The position numbers were made by a program, and so were the translations under genes. The notes under the pieces are model-generated. The model ran no database searches and was not told where the DNA came from. It saw only the letters and a list, made by a program, of their open reading frames with translations. From Odiellus spinosus (lineage: Eukaryota; Arthropoda; Arachnida; Opiliones; Phalangiidae), in the NCBI GenBank assembly GCA_963920705.1, contig OY987225.1, forward strand, positions 29,573,538-29,637,537: a DNA stretch of 64,000 bases, given 5' to 3'. Shown one piece after another: positions 55,251 to 64,000 of this stretch; position 1 is the first letter of the stretch; each line of letters opens with the position of its first letter.

Positions 55251-55481
55251 TCTGAAAACGTGCAGTTTAATTATAGATTCTTACGTCTTTTACGAAACCA
55301 TTGGCGCAACTAAGTGGAATTTAAATTTTATAGAAATTGCGCTATGATTGGTCGAGGTTTATTTAAATATTTAACGAAGAATTTGCTAAGAAAATCCGAA
55401 TTAAAGTTTTAAAATCCCATGGCTGTTCATAATCGGATCACGAGAAAACAAACTCAGTTCCCTTTTGAATTTATCCGAGGG

Positions 55482-55852
55482 TTTAAAGGGAGGATGAAGA
55501 ATGGATTCTGCTTTCAAAAACTTACTCTCTGAATTGTACAAAAAAATGGAACCTGATTTTAGTAATCAATTAAAATGAGAAGCTCCGACTAATCAAAAGA
55601 CGCCCACACATTTTTATTATTAAAATCCCCGCGACACGTGCATAGGAATACTCTGACTATTTTCACACGCATAATCGTGTTGCGGATATTGAATGAAGCC
55701 AAAGGTACAGGGGAGTAATTTGATTCGTCTGAGGTTCTTTTAATTAAATTCCAATATAAGAATCTTTTCAGAGACGATCTTGAATGTTTTAATTATCACG
55801 AGAATTTATTTTGACATAATATTTATTTTTTCTTCTTCACCCTCCCTTGAAA
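55482..55852. mobile_element. TTTAAAGGGAG-family element, 371 bp
   Basis: Left TTTAAAGGGAGGATGAAGAA and right TTCTTCACCCTCCCTTGAAA form an inverted pair. Interior has CTAATCAAAAGACGCCC (also at 59269) and TTAAAATCCCCGCGACACGT (also at 3936-4049 inverted), linking three loci to one family. Non-coding. Confidence 0.6.
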
Positions 55853-56875
55853 ATTCCAAAGCGATGTTTTCGCGGGAAATTGAAAGCGTATTATCACGAA
55901 GAATCAGTACTGCAGGGTAAGGCTCCTATATTTTACGGTTTAAGGAAGAAAATGGAATTTTCATAGAAAAGAAAGAAGGCGAAGATCTAAAGAAAATAGC
56001 TATTCCAAGATGGTTCGAGCATCAGGCCTAATACTTCTTATATTTAACTTATGGATGAAAGTTGGTCAAAGTTTAGAAGATTATGCAAATGACTGCAGAA
56101 TTTTAACTTATATATATGCCTAAATATTTTACGTAGAATACATTTTAATTAAAGTTTAAAATATATTAGGGTTTAAATAAAGATATAAAGATTATCGGAG
56201 AAAAGCTAAATGATGAAAAAGCTTAGCCATCTCTAAGGATTTATATCTTTTTCACGATAAAATGAAATTAAAATAATCTCGAATCATCAGATCACTTTGG
56301 AAAAAAAGATTCTTTGAAAATTGACTAAATAAGCTCAAATAGAAAAGGGCCACATTTATCCCTAATGGGAATTCACAGCCCTAACCTCCCCTTCACCGAA
56401 TCACGATACAACTTGAGGCCATAGAAATTATCAATATTTTATTTTCCCTAGTGAGATCCAATTTTTCTTAGTTTCGAGAGAAAAAAAAAAAATAGAAATA
56501 AAAATAAGGAACCCGCATCAACTGGGATCAGGCAAAGCTAGATGGTCATGCGCCAGGAGAAATTGGTAGGGTATGGAAGGGAGAAGATCTAGTCGTCACG
56601 CTCTCCTTACCGTCTTGACAAATGACAATAGGATGCTACTCTAGAGACGCCATATTCCCTCATTTCTTTCTACTCTTTTTAGCCCCTGAATGCCACCAAA
56701 CTTCACCGGATGAAAGCGTTTTCCCCTCCCCCCCAAAGAAAAAACTAATAAATAAAACAAACTCTGCCAGATTTCTATAAGGGTATGTTTGTTGCAGTAG
56801 GCAAAAGTAGGCTTAATATAATCATTTTATTGAACCTTTTTTTGCCCATAATGATTAACATCTTATCAGATACTA
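55853..56875. other. intergenic, no gene seen
   Basis: No recognisable element. A TAGGCTTAATA segment at 56808 precedes the minisatellite. Confidence 0.35.
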
Positions 56876-57620
56876 AGATAGGCTTAGTGGGTCACAAAGA
56901 GATCATTTAAAATAGTTAGGCTTAGTGGGTCATAAAGAGATCATTTAAGACAGGCTTAGTGGGTCATAAAGAGATCATTTAAGATAGTTAGGCTTAGTGG
57001 GTCACAAAGAGATCATTCAAAATAGTTAGGCTTAGTGGGTCACAAAGAGATCATTTAAAATAGTTAGGCTTAGTGGGTCACAAAGAGATCATTTAAAATA
57101 GTTAGGCTTAGTGGGTCACAAAGAGATCATTTAAAATAGTTAGGCTTAGTGGGTCACAAAGAGATCATTTAAAATAGTTAGGCTTAGTGGGTCACAAAGA
57201 GATCATTTAAAATAGTTAGGCTTAGTGGGTCACAAAGAGATCATTTAAAATAGTTAGGCTTAGTGGGTCACAAAGAGATCATTTAAAATAGTTAGGCTTA
57301 GTGGGTCACAAAGAGATCATTTAAAATAGTTAGGCTTAGTGGGTCACAAAGAGATCATTTAAAATAGTTAGGCTTAGTGGGTCACAAAGAGATCATTTAA
57401 AATAGTTAGGCTTAGTGGGTCACAAAGAGATCATCTAATAGAGTTAGGCTTAGTGGGTCATAACGAGATCATTTAAGATAGTTAGGCTTAGTGGGTCACA
57501 AAGAGATCATTTAAAATAGTTAGGCTTAGTGGGTCACAAAGAGATCATTTAAAATAGTTAGGCTTAGTGGGTCATAAAGAGATCATCTAATAGAGTTAGG
57601 CTTAGTGAAGTGAAGGTAGT
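56876..57620. repeat. 38-bp minisatellite, about 19 copies
   Basis: Units contain TTAGGCTTAGTGGGTCACAA then AGAGATCATTTAAAATAG. Some have CATAAAG or CATCTAATAGAG variants; the middle ones are identical. TTAGGCTTAG again forms the start of the unit. Confidence 0.95.
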
Positions 57621-59793
57621 TAGGCTTAATAAACCGTAGCTAAATTCTAATACTAGACAAACACTTACTCCAAAAGGTTTGCCACAACTTACTATTTATG
57701 TTCTAATGTAAAAGGTTCAAATTAGGGTTATATGATGATACAACATTAACAATAATAAATCTAATTTTGCTAATCTCACAGCCAACTTAGGCTTCGAATA
57801 AGATTACCGTCTTTCTAATGTTTCAAAAACTACCATAATGGTTATCCCTGTATGGCAAATAACTCCTAAAAAGAGGCTTTCAAAAATATATAAAAGACAT
57901 TCGAGACTTATTAAAGAAAAACTCCTTTAAAACGCTGCTTCTTTTTTTCTAAAAAAAAAAAAAAAATGGAGTGTGAAAAGGGGACTTTATGATTTAGGCT
58001 AAAAAAAATGATCTCTTTGAATCTCCTAAAGGAGACAGGCAACCAGACTGGTCCAACTGATTTCGGGGAAAGCTTGCGAATTTAATCTTTAGTAATTGAA
58101 CTAATTCTAGAGCCATTTTTAGATCGTGACTGCGCCCTTGGTTTTACAGTTCATTTCAATATGCTACAGATAAAAATTCTAAATATTTGGAGTTAGGCTT
58201 AGCAAAAATGAAATTAAACAAAAAGGTAAATAAGAACCCGGATTTGAACCAAATCAAACTTTTTATATTGACACTAAACGTCCTAAAATTAAAATATTTC
58301 TATAATAACTAACGTGAGAAGCGTAAGTTATTTAAAAGTGATAATATTATACGACTTAATTTATGTTTTAAAAAAAATCAAATATTTATTTTTCTTTTCA
58401 TAACCCCTTTAACCTTCAGCTATCCTGACACATCCCTCCCAACTGTCAAAAAGAGCGCACATTTTTTTTAAACTATTTTTTCTTTAACAATCTTATTTTC
58501 TTTTTAAAGTCGTTTTCTTTCTTAGAAATCGTTAACTTTCACGTTAGGACGACTAAGTGTCAGCTTATATTTCATCCTCCATCCCACTATTTTTTTTATA
58601 TACTTATCAGTAATAGAGAGTTTTAGTTTTATTCTATTGACAACTTCTTCGTCGATTACGGTTACCGACTTAAAAGAAAAAAAATAATATTTTAATTTCA
58701 TTAACTTTCCAGAAAAAAAAATAAGATTTATCCCCTATATGAAAGCTTCTCCGTTAGTTTCAAAGTGCTGTAAGTACAACACTTCTAAAGGGGCATAATA
58801 GGAATTACATTAGAGAGTTTCACCCTGGAATCTGGCTTCACTCTGAAGAAAATAATATATAATTATCGGCTCTAAATACTGGTCTCTTACTCTTTGAAAA
58901 AGCTCAATTAGGGTTAACCTTGGTAGTTGTGATTTTGATTTTTCTAGCAATCACGATTTCGTAAAACAACTAAATTTGATATTAAAGTAACACTAACGAA
59001 CGACTGAAAAAGGGCCTCGGTTCGAAAAAACAGATTTTCTATAGCATGTCGTCTTCATTGTAAAAAAATGTGCTCAAACGAAATTCAATAATTTTTAATT
59101 AAAACTGTATTGATAATTAATTTTGTTGAGCAGTTTCTCTCCCAATTTAAAGAGACAATGAAGAGAAAAACTATGTGATTTTTATCTGTTTCTGCTTCTA
59201 AAATAAGACCAGATTGACTAGGAAAACATCCAGTGGCTCGGAATTGTACATTGTAATTAAATCCCAACTAATCAAAAGACGCCCCCATCTTTTATATACC
59301 TTACAACCATAAAAGATATTTATTTTATATTATAAAACCCGTTTTGCAATGGAAACTTCAATCCATTTCAAGACTGTATATAATTCTGATTATAATAGAT
59401 CAATTGGAAAACTGAATACAATAATTACCGTAGCGGAAACCCGGAAATGCCCTGAATATGAATTCACGATCTAAACACAGTTAATGTTATCCATCTCCAA
59501 TTTCGAAACCACGATGCCCAGGTCCGATACGGACCAAGAATAAAGCGGAAGTCGCTTTATATATATAGAAGTTTAACCAATCATATCTCCGATACGCGAA
59601 ATGGCTTTAAATTGCGCTCCCCCCCCCCCCCCTAAAAAGAGATAAACTGATATTTTCTGCTACAAAATCGACTAATTATTGGTCGTGGGGTTTAGGGTCA
59701 TTATCCTTTATAGGCAAAATCTCCGATCGTTGCTTAAAGAGCTGATGAAAATGATTTTTCATAATTTAAATTTACGTACTGACAAAAGTTTCG
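57621..59793. other. intergenic, no gene supported
   Basis: Contains GTTAGGCTTAGC at 58193, a minus-strand B-box-like GGTTCAAATCC at 58240-58250 without a supporting fold, a partial relative of the 55482 element at about 59147-59290, and a run of C at 59621-59632. Confidence 0.35.
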
Positions 59794-60131
59794 CAGAAGC
59801 CGATGAAATCCTCCTTTGAAGTCTATTACTCCCGGGTCTTCTCTACCCCTCTCTGTATGGGTTAGTTTCAAAAAGCGCGATTCGTACGCCTCCTAACAGT
59901 AGATATTTTCGGAGCGGGAGTTCGTCGAGCGAATATCTCTAGCAGCCTTGGAGTTCGTCAAAAAAAACGTCGTCGTTTGTGGAGAGAGAGAATTTCCAAT
60001 TTTCCGTAGACAGGGGGTATGAAGTAGGACCCCTCCGATCTCGTAAAATTAGGAATTTTACCCATACAGAGAGGAGCGCTATATGGAACATTAGAGTAGT
60101 AGACTTCAAAGGAGGGTTTCATCGGCTTCTG
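59794..60131. mobile_element. 337-bp hAT-like MITE, copy 3
   Basis: CAGAAGCCGATGAAATCC to GGTTTCATCGGCTTCTG; 338 bp, colinear with copies 1 and 2. No target duplication is visible, so the flanks may have changed or recombined. The frame inside is incidental. Confidence 0.85.
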
Positions 60132-62184
60132 ATTATATTACTACGAAAATTGTGCTCCTAGAGAAACATTTAAAGGATGAAGAAATATATGTTTGGATAA
60201 CAAAAAAAAAGTAGCAGTTCTTTTATAATTTTTTTAAAAATTTAAATAATAACAACCTGAAAATTATCATTTATATCATCCCTTTGAAGAAGGAAGGATT
60301 GTGGGAAGGGCTACTATAATACGTCATTGATTTTCAATTCAAAGTTGAGAATGCCTGAATGGAAGAGAGAAACGAAAGGGGTGGGGGGATTAAAAAGGCC
60401 CAAACCTCTTTCATCCCTAACGATAACCTTCCAATATACGCGTACTTTTGTTCAAGAGATATTTGCAAAACAACGAAAGATACGAGCGGATTATTACAAT
60501 ATAATAAATCACGTTGATATTAAAGTAGTTTTAGAAACTTCTTTTAAACTGAATCATATTAAGGAATGATGGATATAGATTTCAATTGGTGCAAAGCCGT
60601 AATCCTACTCCATATACATAGAGATAGAGCTAGTTCTAGTTTTAGTTACGGTGTAAACTGAGACTGATTCAATACGTAAGAACGACCATAACTGGGCTTA
60701 ATTCTTCCACGCTTGTCATAATATAATCGATACTATTGCAAACCAATATTGGTCCAGCTTGCCACATAACGTTTTCCCAAAAGGAAAGGACTAAAAGAAT
60801 GAAGAATTTATACAAACTTTCAGCGCTTACTACGCTATAAGGTGGCCAATTATTTCATTGATTTGGTTTCTGTGAGATAGAATGTAAACCAAGCTCTATA
60901 GAATACTGAAATTTCAAACTGATTCCCATGCACTACATGTTTGCGAGACTATTTCTCTCTCCTATTAGACTTTACATTACGTATTATTCCGCGTTACTCT
61001 TTTGCTTCATGGCAAACTATTTATTTTGGTAAAATAATATATTGGGGTACCGAAGAGAGATGAGGAGAAAAATAAGTTTTGCCCGTGAATAAAGATTTTT
61101 CTATTTTTTTTTTTTTTTTTTTTTTTTTTTCTTGTTTTGTTTCTTTTTGGCGGTTAGGGTGGGTTACGTTTGGAAGCGGTGGAGAATATATTCGTTTATT
61201 GGCAAGTGTGGTTTTGGTTTTTTTTGTTGTTTTTGTTTCTGGGGAGCGGGTTGAGTGGTGAAAGAGGGGGCAAACCACTTTTATAGATAATGCTAAAAGC
61301 TGGGGGTTTTTTTTTTCATCAATTTACCAATACCCAATTTTATTTACATCGAAATTGCTAGTTTATCTGAAATATAGGTAGGATAAGTTTCAATTGCGTT
61401 ATATTAATTTATACCTTATCAATTATCGTGCGTTATTTCGCTTAATTGAAGGGAAATAAAGTAATATAAACTTTAGAAATGATTTTGGGGTTTTGATTGG
61501 TTTTCACAAACCAGGATGGCAAATAAAATTCCATGAATTTTCACGGTTTTTCCCGAGAATCTAAAAGCATTTTCCTTAATTAAAATAAGATAATGTCCCT
61601 AAGCTTCAGTGATATTAATTTCTTTTATGTGATTTTTACCCATCTTTTCATGTACCATTTGAAGTAATTTTCAAATAAATCCATCCTTTGGTACAATTCT
61701 GAAATACCCTAACGATTCACCAACCTTTTCAGCAAAACAAACCAAATATTTCGGTTACTATTCAATTACCTTTCATCTTCCCTATATAACTTTTAATTAT
61801 CGGATTGCAAAATTCTACTTTCATTTTATATATACCTACATAGTTGTAAATATTCCAAACATAATAATTAAGACCAACCAACCAAACAAACGTGGAAAAA
61901 GGAAAACACAATAAGAACCGCCATATATATTCAAAACCTTCAGAACTTATAATACTGTTACAATCAAAGCTTCTAAACAAGATTAAGGGGAGGAACGAAA
62001 TATATTGTATTTACGCGAAAGACACATAGGGAGACAACTTTATATACGGTACTACTTCTATTTGAATTAATTTCCGGAGCTGCAATTACTGGAAAAAGGA
62101 AGTCATGTACACGATGTACGTACCCACTCTTTCAACAAGCGCTAGTTAACTATTATTGTTAACAAAGGCCCAACTTCCCACGCA
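60132..62184. other. intergenic, no gene supported
   Basis: Includes a copy of the 50-bp repeat (60449-60540), a run of about 29 T at 61102-61130, and AT-rich sequence. Chance frames only. Confidence 0.35.
60449..60540 (+). repeat. copy of the dispersed 50-bp repeat, with longer left part
   Basis: TTGTTCAAGAGATATTTGCA, AAACAACGAAAGA, GCGGATTATTACAATATAAT and TTAAAGTAGTTTTAG. With 7240-7325 it suggests a unit of about 85-90 bp. Confidence 0.45.
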
Positions 62185-62192
62185 ATAAAAAC

Positions 62193-62431
62193 CAGGGACG
62201 GAAATAAGCACAAGTCACTGGTCATTGTCCGATAAATTTTCCAAATGTCCGATAACTTTTTATTTTTAAGAGGGGGTCACTGGACAACTGTCCGATAAAA
62301 AAAAAGTACTTTTCAATACAAGAAATGTAGCATTGTCCGGTAATTTTGTTAAATGTCCGATAACTTTTGAATTTTTAAGGGGGGTTACTGGACATTTGTC
62401 CAATAAGAAAAATTTCTTATTTCCGTCCCTG
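62193..62431. mobile_element. 239-bp hAT-type MITE with perfect 8-bp target duplication
   Basis: Ends CAGGGACGGAAATAAG and CTTATTTCCGTCCCTG (inner part CTTATTTCCGTCCCT is exact). Flanked on both sides by ATAAAAAC (62185-62192, 62432-62439), the 8-bp duplication typical of hAT. The interior is a 108-bp direct duplication of a segment with repeated TGTCCGATAA. No coding frame, so it needs a transposase from elsewhere. Confidence 0.92.
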
Positions 62432-62439
62432 ATAAAAAC

Positions 62440-64000
62440 TACCTAATTTACAAAACATGGGGCTCATAAGCGTCCTCTAGCGGGAAAATTAGTAACTAAC
62501 AAAATAGGTGTCCATTGTTTAGTCCTAGACTTTAAATTTGCTGAAATTTAGTACAAACTCATAGCTTTTTTTATATAGTGATTTCAAGTGTCAGGGTAGC
62601 GTCAAAATAGTTCATTCTAAGAAAGTTTTAAGTGGAAAGTTTTCGAGATATTTTATAGATGATATGTGTAATATATTTCACTTATATTTTTTAATTTAAT
62701 AGATTTATCCGTTAGCTTATTTGTAAAAGGGTAGCTTTATACCCGCTGATATTTCGAATTAACTCGGACTGTAGTTTCCTACTGATTCCAAGTGCTCGCG
62801 TAGTTCTCGGCACGCTGATAATATAATTAAGGAAAGAAGAGGGCAAAACAAAGAAAAAGGGAGATATACCCCAGCATCCCCATCCCTCGCTCTTGCACTC
62901 CGGTTTCCAAATGGAAACGGAATTGACGAGATAATGAAGGGGGATGTTAAAACAATCGAGTTTGTTCTGACAACCCGACCTCGACCATCCCTACATACGC
63001 CCACCTTCTCTTAACTAGAATACTCTTAGTTAAGTTCATTTCGCGAGGATCGTGTTCTACACTATTTCTCTAATTGGATAGAGTTTGAAGTAACGCAAAG
63101 AATCACTCACCCAATGGAGAGATGATGATTAGAGATGTTTGTGATGATAAGTTTCGCTGGAAAACCTCGATTCAGATATTCCTTTATACTTTTCCATCAT
63201 AATTTCACTTTTATTGTTGAGTTTCCATTACGATTCGAGTCCACTTATCATCATCTATTAAAATAAATGAATATTTAATGTTTACATGATTATTTTAAAT
63301 CATTAAATCATTAAAACATCTTGACAAAGAATAATAACGAGGAGATCGATTAACTTTCCTACGTTATTAAAAGGTTAATTGACCTTAAGTGACCTTTATC
63401 GGTACCAGGAATCCTGGGTTCAAGAATTTCAAGTTAAACTGTTTTGGGGAATAATATACCACAAAAAAAATGGATAAAACATCAATTTTCGTAGTGTTTG
63501 CCATATTGAAAAGCAATTCAATAGTTAATCATGGAACAGGGTTAGACACGCGATGTTATCTAATTAACTTAGAATAGTTAATTTCGAGATGTTTAATTAC
63601 AAATAACTATAATAAAATTACTTACAAAACATGTATTCTAGCTATTATCCATATATATTGTTCACTTTTACACTCGAGGAAGCTCTTTCGGGTTCTTGTT
63701 ACGCTAAGCCTAATTCGGGACAAATTCCGTTTGAGAGCAAAAAAGTAAGAGGCGCGCGCTTTTTTTGGCGCGAACGTTACCATGGTTACACTCAGATTGC
63801 GCTACAAACTCGGTTTTAACGTTGATTGGTTATTGAATTGCTTGGAAATTTAAGGTGCAGGACACATTCAAAACACTAAAGATTGCAATAAAATTACAGC
63901 AAAATTCTGGGAAAAAATTCCACATTTAGGCCTAGTCAAATATTGACTAAATAATTAAAAAATCTTTCGAAAAGCCATGAAAACCATACGGTAAGTTATA
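62440..64000. other. intergenic, no gene supported
   Basis: A dispersed-repeat copy lies near 62455-62520 (CATAAGCGTCCTCTAGCGG). A GCTAAGCCTAATTCGGG segment is at 63702. Frames at 62759-63004 and 63631-63819 match nothing recognised. Confidence 0.35.

Larger units (their letters stand above)
50914..55481. other. intergenic with two small inverted repeats
   Basis: No gene supported; frames near 51085-51517 and 54197-55186 match nothing recognised. Holds the hairpin at 51843, the inverted repeat at 53616, TTAGGGTTAG at 51236 and a copy of the 50-bp repeat at 55200. A run of G lies at 51691-51700. Confidence 0.35.

Noticed and set aside
58225-58300. B-box-like GGTTCAAATCC on the minus strand
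   Set aside because: No convincing A box or acceptor stem could be found by eye.
61079-61278. Frames across the T-run and GT-rich stretch
   Set aside because: Low-complexity translation products of homopolymer sequence.

Overview
This is eukaryotic, almost certainly metazoan, DNA. It is AT-rich, has few genes, has spliced genes with GT-AG introns and AATAAA-type signals, and is dense in transposons, foldback elements and minisatellites. Many repeats carry TTAGGCTTA or its complement TAAGCCTAA. TTAGGC is the nematode telomere hexamer and interstitial copies are common in nematodes, so a nematode or a relative is a reasonable guess, but nothing here proves it.

Layout. Positions 1-2390 hold a tandem cluster of three secreted ricin-B-type (beta-trefoil) lectin-like genes. 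The first is only a 3' end. The other two are complete, each with a 15-bp first exon, one short intron and one long second exon, 165 residues each. No further host gene could be supported after 2390. The rest is intergenic DNA built from repeats: foldback/MITE elements (3574, 4799, 7660, 24864, 34862, 49217, 50430, 55482), three copies of one 337-bp family (8336, 36043, 59794), a hAT-type MITE with a perfect 8-bp target duplication (62193), and a 4.16-kb element bounded by CACTGTAAAAAAT inverted ends (17673-21836) that encloses large 21-bp-period arrays. Other minisatellites lie at 9244 (28 bp), 10857 (about 42 bp), 15188 (48 bp), 25769 (21 bp) and 56876 (38 bp).

Two full-length, very young Ty3/gypsy LTR retrotransposons dominate the coding content. 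The first (27753-32572) has 239-bp LTRs with one difference, a 5-bp target duplication and a single 1378-codon gag-pol frame. The second (39359-48196) has about 1.46-kb LTRs with only a few differences, a 4-bp target duplication, and gag and pol frames that overlap in a -1 relationship. A textbook slippery heptamer, GGGAAAC, sits inside that overlap.

The least explained signal is a short interspersed repeat with a core of about 50 bp (consensus around AATGTTAAATCTAATAAG followed by AAAGTAGTTTTA). It occurs at nine places on both strands outside any recognised element. A second recurring signal is the terminus TTTAAAGGGAGRRTGAA, which bounds several otherwise dissimilar elements and may mark one mobilisation system.
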